Shown here in pieces: positions 11,343-23,644 of a stretch of DNA of 64,000 nt. The DNA lies in assembly GCF_003672135.1 (NCBI RefSeq), contig NC_039516.1, forward strand, positions 13,375,838-13,439,837, given 5' to 3'. The first letter of the stretch is position 1; each line of letters begins with the position of its first letter. The DNA comes from Ooceraea biroi (Eukaryota; Arthropoda; Insecta; Hymenoptera; Formicidae). Below the pieces are notes generated by a model. The model saw nothing but the letters and a program-made list of their open reading frames with translations. It had not been told where the DNA came from and made no database searches. Made by a program: the position numbers and the translations under genes.

Positions 11343-14165
11343 ATGAGTTCGCATCACCACTTGAATCCATCATCTGGTGAGATCGATCACATTCACTTCA
11401 TCTCCGAGGATGTCGGGGCTCTGTACCTCTCCGAGGAGTACGCCGATGTAACGATCGTAGTGGCAGGTCAGAAATTCCACAGTCACAAGCTCATTCTCGC
11501 CGCGCGCAGCGAGTACTTCCGGGCGTTGCTGTTCGGTGGGCTGAAAGAGTCCTCGCAGCAGGAGATTGAGCTGAAAGCTGCCTCGTTACCCGCATTTAAA
11601 GGCTTGCTCAAGTACATATATACCGGGCGCATGTCTCTCGCTACTGAACGCGACGAGGTATAACGCTCAGCCGCAGCCGAGTGTAATGTAGATCAAGGCA
11701 AGCGCGTGTGATCACTGTTACAGCTTTGGTTGCTTACAGGTAATACTAGAAATCCTTGCGCTAGCGCATCTCTATGGATTTGTGGACCTTGAAGCTGCTA
11801 TATCCGACTATCTCAGAGAGATATTGAGTATAAAAAACGTATGTTCCATCATAGACAGTGCGCTTTTGTATCAACTGGAATTTCTAACTAAGGTTGGTAT
11901 TACGCGTCGTGTCTCTCCGAATCCGCTCTGTACGAGATGGTTCATTGCACGATTGAATACCAGGTCTGCCTTGAGTATATGGATAAGCACGCGTTAGAAG
12001 TCATGCAACACGAGAGTTTTCTACGATTGAGCGCGGCGGCGTTGAGTGAACTGATCTCCAGGGATTCCTTCTTCGCGACGGAGATTGAGATCTTCTTGGC
12101 CGTGCAAAATTGGGTCAAAGCCAATCCAGATGCTGATGCAGAAAAAGTTCTAAGTGAGTACATTCGACGTAAATGCAAATTTTTAATGTAATTTTTTTGT
12201 AAATGTAATTTTTTTCACACAGGTCACATTAGGCTGGTTCTGATGTCGTCGAGGGACATCTTGTTCATTGTAAGGAAAACCGAGTTGCTGTCGGAATCGG
12301 CGCTGTTGGACGCGTTAACTGCACGGTACGAGATACGCAGTTCGGATCTGCCGTATCGCGGCCGGCTGCTCGTCGACGAGAACGTTGCACACCCAAAATT
12401 CGATACCGAGGTGTTGCAAGGAGAGATGCGCAGCTACCTCCTGAATGGAGATACGTACAACTATGACATGGAACGTGGTTACACGAGGCACACCATAAGC
12501 GATTCGCAGGAACACGGAATTTTAATTAAACTAGGGGAGCAGTGTATTATAAATCACGTGAAAATGTTATTATGGGATCGAGATATGCGATCGTACTCGT
12601 ATTATATAGAGGTATTATATAGAGGTATCTCGTATTATATAGAGGTAGACGGGCAGCGACGATGCGATAAATATCGCACGTGTTAATAAATAGTAAATAT
12701 ATAAATCTATTCTTTAGCCTATTAATACATTAATGTATTGTTGCATTTTGTTACAGGCATCTATTGATCAAGAAGATTGGATCAGACTTGTAGATCACAC
12801 AGAATATTTTTGTCGCAGTTGGCAGTATTTATATTTCGAGCCAAGGGTAGTTCTTTATATCCGTATCGTAGGAACAAATAATACAGTAAATAAGGTAAGT
12901 TTTAATTAAACGGCATACAGAATTTTCGTTTCGCTTGAAATTCACTTGCATCTCGTCAAAGCGTTAATCGATCCTTTCACCTGCACGTGTCGCCTCCCGA
13001 TGTTACCCCTCTCAACCGCGTCACATTTATCGCACGGCTTTCACTCCTCATTCATTAATACTGCTGCCTATAATCCAAGACCTATGATCCTTACCTCGAA
13101 GCAATTATCATAATTATCATTTAGCGAACAACTAATTATGCGTTGCAAAATACCATGAATGGAAACTCCTCTGCTTCTCCCAAAAACTCCCTCTGGCACT
13201 TGTAGCTCTTCGTATCTATACGTCATATGTCGTTTTATTACAATGGTCCAGCATTTATTAAAGTCTTCGTTGTTTTATCACTTGGAAGGTTTTTCATGTT
13301 GTCAGTTTTGAGGCATACTATACAAATCATACGGAGAAACTCTCCAACGGCTTTGTCGTACCAACGCAAAATGTCGCTCTTACAGATAAAAGTGCATGCG
13401 TTACCGAGGGCGTGAGCAGGTAGGCGAAATCTGCCATTATCTGCCATGCCTTTACCACGGGATACCAGCCTCGTACCTTTAACATTCATGCTTCCATGCT
13501 TTTTTATTAGGTCACGTAATAATTTGTTGAACGGAGACACAATCAATTACGATTGGGACAGCGGTTATACGTGCCACCAGCTCGGCTCTGGATCTATTCT
13601 CGTGCAATTGGGTCAACCGTACATGATAGACTCTATGCGGTACGAAATATGCTTTGAAATATACTTTGCAAAAGGCATAACGCATTCTCTGTAACTGTTT
13701 TCACTCCCGCGCGCACAGATTACTGCTCTGGGATTGCGATAATCGCTCCTACTCGTACTACGTGGAAGTGTCAGGCAATTCCTGGAACTGGGTGTTAGTC
13801 GCCGACAAGACTACAGACACGTGCCGGTCATGGCAGACGATACGCTTTCACCCACCCCGTCCAGTGGTTTTTATACGTATAGTGGGTACACACAATACTG
13901 CGAACGAGGTTCGTGTGGATAGATTCCATTCTTTTCAAGCGTGTAACGATGCATTATTATTATTAAATAAATGGCTGTTACATCCCTTTAGGTATTTCAC
14001 TGTGTTCACTTCGAATGCCCGGCGCAGTCCGAGGACAAATCCCCGATATCACCGGCGCAACGAGAGAAGCCATCGACTTCATCGGACGTTGGGGCCTCCG
14101 ATAATTCCTTACCCCCGCCGCCCCCCGAGGTAGCCACGGAAGCAGTTCATATCGATAACGAATAA
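11343..14165 (+). CDS. BTBD9: BTB/POZ domain-containing protein 9 (BTBD9)
   Basis: BTB-BACK protein with two F5/8 C-type (discoidin) repeats; it serves as a Cullin-3 adaptor, and in flies and mammals affects sleep, dopamine and iron handling. Nine exons: 11343-11657, 11740-11892, 11964-12153, 12223-12611, 12757-12894, 13289-13419, 13511-13639, 13719-13908, 13992-14165; 602 aa against about 612 in human. BTB at residues 20-130 (ADVTIVVAGQKFHSHKLILA), BACK at 140-240, first discoidin-like repeat with LLNGDTYNYDMERGYTRH, second with LLNGDTINYDWDSGYTCHQL; both repeats contain the IRIVGT motif. The C-terminus is disordered with a five-proline run. The start is the first ATG matching the family N-terminus. 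The exon 4 donor is triplicated in tandem (see findings). Exon 6 is invisible as an ORF because its frame is short; it was placed by phase and by homology to the inter-repeat linker (VFHVVSFEAYYTNHTEKL). Confidence 0.95.
12599..12646 (+). repeat. Tandem repeat carrying three splice donors (BTBD9 exon 4)
   Basis: A 13-15 bp unit ending in TATAGAGGTA occurs three times, placing GT donors at 12612, 12625 and 12645. The first gives the conserved junction with exon 5. The second shifts frame. The third lies 33 nt downstream of the first and keeps the frame open. Confidence 0.8.
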
Positions 14166-15484
14166 TTAACACGCAGTTGAAGTAACGTATGAGTGTATAA
14201 TAACGAAACGCACGAGTGACAGCTAGTAAGTCGATGATTCCGATGGTAGTTTCCGCTCTTGTTAGCTGAGCTAATTCGAACGATTCTTCAAGTGACCTCA
14301 TTGCAACTTTAAGACTGTCCAATAATAATCATTAAATATAAAATCGTGATTCGTCACCTATTGTTTCCTTGTTTACGAATTTTTATTTTTTATCATCATG
14401 TCTTTTGATGATTTTAGATGATGTAAGTAATATATCGCGCGACGGCTACTAATTTCGTAATCACGATAAAGAGGAGAAATTATCTTCTGCACGCACACAC
14501 ACATATCACAATATGTGTACTAGTAATAATATTTAAATTAACTTATAACTTTATTATATCTTTATTCCAAGTAACGTTTTCGAGAGAGAGAGAGAGAAGA
14601 GATTTTACTTTTACTTTTGCGCTAAAGCATCGCGGCGACGAAGCTAAAACGTGATTAAAAATTGGCAGCCGTTCCAGATTGTTTTGTATGAAAGCTATTT
14701 TTCAATTTCTATGTTACCAAATATTTTGTAAGCACGCGATTATGTATATCATATTGTGTTAATATAATATGGTGTCTGGTTCTTTAGTGTATTTTTTTAT
14801 CGTATAAGGACTGCTCTAAGAAATTTACCAGTTTTCATCTTTCACGTATATTGCGTGACAAACGTCTCGATTTACATTAATTTTGCTTGCGTAATCGTAC
14901 AAACGCAACACAACATCAACAGGAAATAATAAAATGTGCGATAGAGATCCGGAATTACATGGAAGAAATTTACGTAAATATCGAAGGAACTTGATATTAT
15001 TTTTGAGACATTAGAAGTTTGACTTACTTTCACGACGAATGCGCGAATCAAAACAATTGACTCTGTGTTAACGTAACGCCGTGTGTTGAAATGTACCTTT
15101 ATTATTTTATTCTTACTATTGCTACATAGGCTCAATATGATGAGCATATAACAACTGCCTTACTTAAGCTATTCTTATTTACAATAGATTAAAACTAGTT
15201 TAAAAGACAAAATAGATAATAATATATGTATATATATCCATCTGAATTTATAGTATATCTAAACGAAATACACAGGTGTTATGCATAAATAGTTATATCG
15301 ATATACCGATAATAATAAGAATGTACAAAGATTATATCAACACGGAGCACTTCACGTTTATTACGACGGATAACTCCATAAAACGGCACAAATGTCTCGT
15401 GCGCGCGGTGTTGCACATTACATGTACGTGTGCGCGTGTCAGATGGAAAAGAAATTGAGCATAGGTTGTCATACATCTTCTCTC
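14166..15484. other. Convergent 3' UTRs of BTBD9 and LUC7L
   Basis: No coding frame is supported. Minus-strand poly(A) signals (TTTATT on +) at 15098-15103 and 15106-15111 fit a LUC7L 3' UTR of about 380 nt. The BTBD9 side has no clear canonical signal close to its stop. A short GA run lies at 14582-14600. Confidence 0.4.
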
Positions 15485-18400
15485 TTATCTCTTGCGGTCG
15501 TTTGATCCGCTGCGACGGGAACGAGATCGACGGCTATAACTGCCACTGCGGGAACGTTTTGATCTGAGACAGAATGCATTGAGAGGATATTAAATTAACA
15601 GTAAGAGAAACGTTTGCGTTAACTGCAAGTTACATGCATAGAATTTTGCTAATTTTGTATTAATTTTTACTCGTTTAAGATTTAAATTTAAATTACTAAA
15701 AGAACAAACTTCTACAGATTCTACTATATTGATATTACAAAATTTACAAACCTTTTTCCACGACTATGACTGCGAGATCGTGACTTCCTTCTGTCCCTGT
15801 CTCTGCGATCGCGATCGCGATCGCGTTCACGATCACGATCACGATCTCGGGTACGGTCACGGTCACCACGGTCACGGTCGCGTTCACGGTCGCGGTCGCG
15901 ATCGCGGTCACGATCGTGATCGCGGTCACGGTCTCTAAAGCCTAATCCTCCACGGTTTCTGTCCCTGTCACGATCTCTGTCGCGGTCCTCCCTGTCTCTG
16001 TCACGTCTCCTGTCGAGCATAGACTCGCGCTTCTCTTTGCGCCTCTCCTCGACCGTCTTCTGAAGCTCGGCGAGTTTCTCGCGGATCTTGATGAAGCCCA
16101 GATGCAATTTACCACCAAAGTGATCGGCCAACCGCCTATCGTTGTCGTGTATGCCGAGATATGCGCTACACACTTCACATACACGTAATTTCTGTTGCTG
16201 ATAACTTGACGCTGGCATACTGTTTCGATATTCCTGCTCGGCTTCGTTCTTCTTCTTACGCAGCTCGTCGATCTCGCCCATCAGCTTCATCGACTCCTCG
16301 ACGAAGCCTTCTTCGCCGAGTTGCTCGGCCTTGGCTAGTTTCTTACCAATCTCTTCGGCGAGCACGTGGACGTTGTTCGCTTTCGCTGCCACCTCCGCGC
16401 TCAGCTCTTCCTGCGTCTCGGCCAATCGTTGCTTAGCCTGCTCCGTACGACGGTCGCAGTCGGCGATAAAGTTCTGAAGGTGCTCCATTGCCTGGAGATT
16501 TAAAAGATAAAATGTAATTACGCTCGATTGTACCGGCAGAACCTGCCATAAATTATAGCATGCAAATTGTATATAACAATTATAACTTTTGCAGATGACA
16601 AACTAATACTCACATCGATGTCGTAAAAATGATCTCGCTTCTTTTGCGCAGCCTCGTAGTCGGCCCGTAGGGCCAAGTCGTGAATCTGGGGGCATTCTCC
16701 CAGGTCCATGCGCTACGATTTACAAACAGATTCTGTATTAGATTAAGCTCGTCACGTACGCGGGGCCTTATCGATTCTATGCGTATTACGAGTTAGACCC
16801 TCCCCAACTTTGCATTTACAAGATATACTCTTACTTGACAGGAATATATAACGTACTTGGTCGCGTTAATTGCGACTGGAAATTAACATTGAATCGATAA
16901 TCTAGGAGAGAGACAGAGATCATATGACAAAGATTCAGAGCTTATCGCCTGTATCCTTAGGATAAGACGGTTTCCAATAGGTTTTTCTTTTTTTTTTCTT
17001 TTTACATGAACTCACAGAGATGTCAGTTCGTCTTCCTGCACGGGCTAGACAGAACGTACAATGATAAAGCGAGCCGATTGATCAGTCTGATCGATCTGGT
17101 ATCGCGTATAAAGTAGAAATGCAGTTTGTACAGATAAATAGTTTGTTGTTTTCACTTACAGGGTGGCAACAGTTCTCCGCCTGACACGAGAATGCGATGG
17201 CAATGAAGCTATAATCAGCACACATCTTAAGTTCATAATGTTCACTCTTTCTACGAGAAAGAACTTACAGCTTATAATGGTTTATTATACTAATTTACGT
17301 ACGGCACGAATTATGTCTTACGTTGGCTGCTGAACGGATTTTAGGAAAAACGGATTCAATACGTACATATCCAATGGTTGAAGGAAATTTTTCTAATGGA
17401 ACTGCCGCTTGTTGTACTAATCCGCCTAATCACACATCTCTCTGCGTCATGCCACCTCTCTCTTTTTCTCTTGTCGACACGTTTGGGTGTTGCAAATTGC
17501 CAGAGCAAGTACCGCGCAAGCGAGACAACCCGAGGAAACCCGAGAAACTTGGCTAAAAACGTTCTTGATCGTCGCGAGGCTGCTCACGGATGTAATTTGA
17601 GATCCGCATCATTTCATACCGATTCAGAGAGTCGCGATCATAGAATCGGCATCGAAATTGGACAACGAGCGAGAAATCCGCGTTACTCGAGCGGCCAGAT
17701 CGGACGTATTTGTCGTTCTTTGTATTCTTTGGCAGATCCGGAGGATCATGATTCACCGACAGACTCCCGCGGAGGAGCCAACAACGAGCCGAACGGTTCT
17801 TGGCAATTCGCAAATCTTACTTACAGATCACTGCTTCATTTCCTGCACCCATACTTCCGTAGGCTGATATTTTTTTTCTCACACACATTCTCAAAGTAAA
17901 CTTCTCATTCCTACCTGCCGTAAACGGCATTATTAGTAAGAAGCGACATTAAGACATCGTCTCATGAATCAGCATGACGCTACTCACCGATTCACTGTTT
18001 ACAGGCCGTTTCGGGGGTCTGGGAATTTATCGTTCGGCATTACTCAGCCTCACCACCGTGTGGAATACCGGTAGAGGGGCTGAGGTAATCGCCCGCCTTT
18101 GCGTCTCATATCGAATTAATATATAGATATAGATATAGATATGCATATATATATGTATATCTAGCACTTGAATTATGGTAAAGGTAATCAAATTGTAGGT
18201 GTAATACGTACGTCCTCTTCTCGTTTTCAGTACTTACAGTAACGCGCGTGTGAGAGTGACAAGTACAACACGGACATATGAGCGGACAATACTCGCAACA
18301 ATATTGTACAATGGATCTGATTGGAATTGCTTTTTCCAGAGACTCTGGAAATAGAACTGTAGTTACGTTGACATTAGTGGATCTGCATATCAGCACACTT

Positions 18401-21400
18401 CTTGTTTCGAGCGATTGCCGTTAGTATTTTTTTTTAACTTTCTTTTTGCTTTTACTTTCGTTCTCTAATTCCGTTTCTCTTTTTTCTTTATCGCGACTTT
18501 GACATTTCTCATTGTGGAAATTCTATCGCGCGAGACCTTCAGGGGTGTTTGCTATTTTCCATTGTTACGTCCGCTTCCTAATCCTCATTTTCGATCGAGT
18601 CATCTCCACTGTCCGCTTGAAATATTATTTAAGAGGTATATCAAGATTATTACACATCATTATTGGCAGAATGCATTCTCTATCGTTTTTAAAAAATACT
18701 GTAAAAATCAAAGAGGAAAAGGAATATATTAATCAGAAATAATAAATCCGACCGAGAAACAAAATCTTTAGCTTTCTTATTTCTCTTGAATAAGAATTGT
18801 TGAATAAACTTAACAAGAAAGAGCATCTTCCACGAGAGCCCAACATCAATCAATGCCAACAGCAGATCCTTGAAACCTACGTAAGCAAGGGTGCTTATGT
18901 AAATTCTGATACCTGTGGATGACATCGAGAACCGAGTTATTAAAGATTAAATGGCAATTTCCCTTGGAGTAAACACCGACACGTTTCCCGAGCAAGGAAC
19001 TTTCCTATATAACTTGTCCGAGAGAAAACTTCTGAAGCGTTTAACATAAAGTGTAACAGGCGTAGAAATAACTTGACACAGTTACTTCGGACAGCGGGGA
19101 TGCACGTGTCCGTCGGAGCATCGATTTTATTGTCGCAAAACTCGAGGCGCGAGGTCGTCAAATGAGGGCGATTCAGACTGCATATACGGAAACGTAGCGA
19201 ACACCCCTGTGACCAATTCGCACAAGATGCGAAGCAGTGCCGCGGAACGCTTTCATAGTTCGCGCGTTATGATTGATGCATGTCGTTTTAATGAAAATGT
19301 TGCTCGATCGACCGCATATATGCTGGATGTTATCGCGGCAGTATCAGCCGCAGTCATCTGTGTTTCCCCAATTTCACTGTGTGTGATAAGGGTTGCAGTA
19401 GTATTCTCAGTATACATTTATTAGATGCATATATCTACGGATTTCTCTCACGCTCTGGGAATTAGAACGAGCAATATCATGTCCGTAGTCTGCACACGCG
19501 AAAACAAAGGAAGAAACGAATTTGCCAAACGTATGATGTTCACCTACTTCCAAGTCTCAAAGAACGCGTATTGGTCGTTCTAAGCCCAGAGGCTTCACAA
19601 CAATATGATGAACACGCCTGCCCCGTGTTACGCTTCGACGGTATCCAGTGTGAATTGATCGTAATCAATTCCTGAGATTATGTAGATCGGACAAGTAAGA
19701 CGAAACGCTTTCCCTTCGCATTGCTCCTCCGTTAAAATCGCTTATTAAGATCTACGACGTTCTTATCATCTATCATATATTCTTAACGCTTATGGTACTG
19801 AGCACACCGATTGGCACAGGTAAAAAAAAGCGCTAACGCACAATCAAATGCCTCATGATGCACATGGATCTATCTGTTCAATTCTTCTAAGCTCTATATG
19901 CATGGAAGCATCGTTACGCGCGTGATTTCCAAGTCTTACTATGGCCCTGTCTCAACAAATGTGCACATTTTATCGACCAGTAAGTCATAAAATTGCGTAT
20001 TCAAATACTTTTCAAATTTCTCCGAAACAGCTAACTAGTGCGTTCTTTGTATTTTCTACTTAATTTTAAATATGAAATATACTCTTTCCGTACAATGTAA
20101 AAGTACTATCGTTAATCGTGTAATGTGTATGTGGTGCTAAACAAGTCAGTATGCATTCGAATTTATGGTAGGAAAGCGGTAAGACGGGTGTTGCCTCCAT
20201 CAATTTAGTGTCCCTTATGCCGTAAAATCTAGATTTTTAGATCACTAAACTTGACGGGTAATTAGCGATATTAACGCGTCATAAAAAAGTGAAACAAGTT
20301 AGGAGACCTGTGCAGCGATCAAATGTTGTATATACTTTATACAAAGTTCTCTTGAGGAAATAGTAATCAATTTAAAATTTATTAATTAAAATATTAATCA
20401 ATAAATGTTAAGTCAATTTCATCAAGAAAGATTATTCATTTTAACTTGTATGTTGTAATAGAATACGCTTATGTCATTTATATATTTGTGATAATTTACA
20501 TTTATCTATTTAAATAGTAAATTTTGTAAGATTTGTGCACACAGACCGTTTGGTGACCAGTGTAGTTAAGTTATGTGTGTGAAGTGTACGCATATGCACA
20601 TGGAAATTAATCAAATATTCATTACGTCAAATATTCATATACATATCGTGATAGAATTATGGTTACACGATTTCCTGTGTTACATTGCACTCGATACTAT
20701 TTTGTCAATAGCATAGTAAACTCACTTCAAATTAATTGAATGAAAATATCTAGTTATGCAGTTATCACGTGTGCTACTTACAATGTTCTTCGCTTTATCG
20801 AAATGTTAATACATCTAGATTAAAATCCTTAAAAACTTGAATTTTAGAGTAAATTTCTGCCCACGCTTATTTCATATCATCACAAAGCATCATCACACAA
20901 TTTTAATTGACGATATTGCAACGATAAAGAATAATAGATTTAGCAAGAAATCGTGTAACCAAAGTCTCACAATAAAAGTGTAATATAAATTAAAATAAAA
21001 ATCAGAGGTAACTTGTACTTTTTTTTGTCTTTTGCACTGCGAGTAGAAAATATAAAAAAAATCATACGTATACGTATATATACAGGGTGCATTCTGCGCA
21101 CAAGTGCCAATGGTGTGTCCCTCGAGATTGCAGACGCTACGTTACGCTAATATACTCACCGTTGATGATAGGATTTCATGGGGACAGCAGGCCAGCAAAA
21201 AACTCTTGCAGACCTTCGAGTCGGAGTATTTCACTTGAAATTTGTTATTTTCACCTGAAAAAACAGAGCAGAGCGGTGGTTAACGGTTCAACGAGAGCGA
21301 CGTACAGGATTGCGCCATTACTGATAACTACAAACATGGCCGCAATTGACCATCTTGCACTATCAATCGGACTCGCGCGAGGAATCACCTTGCGACTCCG

Positions 21401-21501
21401 ATTGACAACACGCGAACGACGGAAAATCGAATAAATGTACCATTTCGTCCTGTGCCCATTAACTGGTCGAGCATAGCTCGCATTTGGTCGTGCGCCGTCA
21501 T
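15485..21501 (-). CDS. LUC7L2: LUC7-like U1 snRNP-associated splicing factor (LUC7L/LUC7L2)
   Basis: Homologue of yeast Luc7, a U1 snRNP component that helps choose 5' splice sites. Exons: 21501-21441, 21254-21160, 16712-16614, 16491-15752, 15563-15485; 357 aa with all phases closing. The N-terminus MTAHDQMRAMLDQLMGTGRN is the family signature. The first zinc finger is CCCH (VCKSFLLACCPHEIL... to ECPQIHD), the second C2H2 (C190, C193, H209, H215). A coiled coil spans about 90-175. From about residue 240 follows an RD/RE dipeptide repeat, then a short RS tail (SKRSRSGSYSRRSRSRRSGS). The intron between exons 2 and 3 is about 4.4 kb whereas the others are below 200 bp. The family includes LUC7L, LUC7L2 and LUC7L3; this one matches the LUC7L/LUC7L2 branch. 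Confidence 0.95.
15752..15995 (-). repeat. RD/RE-coding low-complexity repeat in LUC7L
   Basis: Near-periodic 6-bp units (CG-GA/C alternation) encode the Arg-Asp/Arg-Glu run in exon 4 of LUC7L. It produces spurious long frames in the other registers, and its length is likely to vary between individuals. Confidence 0.8.
16713..21159 (-). other. LUC7L large intron
   Basis: This 4.4 kb lies between LUC7L exons 2 and 3. The frames inside (for example 17378-17899 on + and 17553-17813 on -) show no family character or matching splice sites. I see no nested gene, RNA gene or transposon ends. The size alone suggests regulatory content or an undetected alternative exon. Confidence 0.5.
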
Positions 21502-22055
21502 TTTCCTGGCACAACCAACTGGTTAGAATGCGGCCGAGTGTATACTCGACACGCAACGGCCACGCCGCTCGATCACAGACGAGGACAGATCACCCTGATG
21601 AGCTTTTCGTTCACTGATTGCAGCGCCACCTACTCGGGCACACGAAGCGGATGAACTAAAATTGAATAGGTTAATGTGTATGAAGATTCTGATTTTATTG
21701 TGACCGATTGCAGCACATTTCTACAATAAAAAAAACTTTAACGTTATTATATTTATTTTTTACGAAATATAAACTTTACAAAAATGTACAAAAGCCTTAA
21801 TACAATTTATATTGGTTATGTATTGTATATACCTGAATACGTGTATTTAGAATCACGTGGGCATGATACTATGTTGGACTTTAATTTCTTGTAAGCACCG
21901 TGGCGAATAAAAGCGCCGCAAGCACGAGCAACGAAAAGTACAAATAGAATTTGACAGTCTTGATCACAGACACAACTGGATGCAACAGTCGAACATGAGA
22001 ATGGCCGCGTCCAGCAGGAAAAGCTGTTTTGTAGTGTTGTAAAAATCGTGACTTG
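21502..22055. promoter_or_regulatory. LUC7L promoter and 5' flank
   Basis: The first 150 bp upstream of the LUC7L start are CpG-rich and probably hold the promoter and 5' UTR; beyond that the sequence becomes AT-rich. No coding frame or TATA box is clear. Confidence 0.35.
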
Positions 22056-22201
22056 GGCATCTATCACGTAACTTTTCCCCTAGGATGAAAAATGAAAAAT
22101 GAAAATTTCGCGTGAATTTTTACGTTATGATTTGCTACTGAGATGAAGAAATTTTCATTTTTCATTTTCCATCCTAGGGGAAAAGTTACGTGATAGATGC
22201 C
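22056..22201. mobile_element. Hairpin MITE, about 146 bp
   Basis: The element is a near-perfect inverted repeat: the left arm starts GGCATCTATCACGTAACTTT and the right arm is its reverse complement, ending in GATAGATGCC. The arms are about 54 bp with one mismatch and surround a loop of about 38 bp. A possible short target duplication (TTG at 22053-22055 and 22202-22204) flanks it. It has no coding capacity; family not recognised. The DNA would fold into a long stem. Confidence 0.75.
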
Positions 22202-22216
22202 TTGATTATTCAATGA

Positions 22217-22318
22217 CGAGTTGGATGATTGGCTGTTGGATAGGAAGTTTCCGCAGTACTGTAGTTTATTTCTAGACTCGCTGAATTCCCCATATTGAAC
22301 AGCCAATCAGATCAACTG
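22217..22318. repeat. Second inverted repeat beside the MITE
   Basis: GTTGGATGATTGGCTGTT near 22220 is mirrored, imperfectly, by AACAGCCAATCAGATCAAC near 22296. The arms are about 20 bp and 55-60 bp apart. It could be the end of an older element into which, or next to which, the hairpin element moved. Confidence 0.45.
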
Positions 22319-23644
22319 GCGGCACTGCAATGTAACCAAGAAATATCTCGTTATCTAGTTGATCGATAGATCGTTGGATAAGGAATTGACATAACGAGTA
22401 TCGCTCTTGAGTAAAGCATTCGCCATTTTGTCGGTAGAAATGGCATTTTTAAGAAATTATAATAAACATTACGAATCAATCGTAAGTTTCCAAAACTAAT
22501 TTCTCTGACTGTTGCAGCGTAAAGCTATATCGTTTTCTAATATAAAAATTCTGATATAAAAAGTTGAGTTTCCTTATTTTGCATGAAAAAAATAAAAAAT
22601 TAATAAAAATATTCTCTATGAATATTGTACGCATTTACTAATCTTTTCAAATTTTAACAATTTAGGTAGAAAAAAGGAGGGAGTTCAGAATAAAGAAATA
22701 AGTTCCGCGTACACACACAACGGTATTTAAACCAGGGGGGTGCTTGGTGGCTTCTATTCGCTAGAGTGCAATGACCGGCATAGCTTCGAGTTTAGATCTA
22801 TTAAATTGTAGATAGGTACGTACATATTTAAATTTATTTATGATTATTAATCCATCGTAACATTATTCGCAGATATAGCGAGTTTTTTTTATTGAATATA
22901 TGTATATAATTGCCCTGTATAATTATGTACACAAAAGAAGGAATTTAGAAACTTTCTCTATTTCCTTCACGTTTTGCAATTTGATACTACAACGAATCAG
23001 ATAATAGACCTTTAATAATTCCGGTATGCTCGTTATCTCACATCTTATTGTTTTTTTTTGGTTAGTTTATCGTTAATAACTCTAAGAACTACATTGGCAT
23101 TTTTGTTTCTTTTATCGTTTAATCAGATCTCGACTGGCCCACGGGTCACATCGTACGATGGATTTGCGAAAATTTGGGAAATCGAGCCAAGCCGAGGCCT
23201 GCCGCGCGCAGATATCGCGTGCAGCGGAGAGAGACGTTGCAAACGGTAGCGGAGGTGGCGGCGATGATGGTGGTAGAGGGACAGGGCTCCGGCGCTCGAT
23301 CGTGACCTAAGAGCGAGCGAATAAATACCGCGGGTAAGCGTAAAAGCGAGACCGAGGGATTAACCGGCGCGGAGGAAGAGGAGAGGCCTTAGTACACGAC
23401 AGGCGCGAGTGAGAGGGAGGGTAGCGGCGAAGACGAAGGAGTAGTAGGTGGACGATGAAGAGGAGATGATGGTGGAGGAGGTGGAGGAGGAGAAAAAGGA
23501 GGAGGAGGAGGAGGAGGTGGTGGCGATGTTGGTGGTGGTAGGAGAACCAGCCTCCGCCAGTCCATCCACGTGTTCAGTGTAGTGGCGCGTTATGACCCGG
23601 ATGTTAGATCGTAGCCGTAGTTTTGCGAGAACCTGCCGACCCGG
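22319..23644. promoter_or_regulatory. Upstream region and probable 5' UTR of dysfusion
   Basis: 22.3-23.1 kb is AT-rich with no coding frame. From about 23.15 kb the sequence becomes CpG- and GA-rich, with a GGAGGA run at 23450-23540, consistent with promoter and 5' UTR just upstream of the proposed dysfusion start. The frames in the GGAGGA tract are low-complexity only. Confidence 0.4.
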
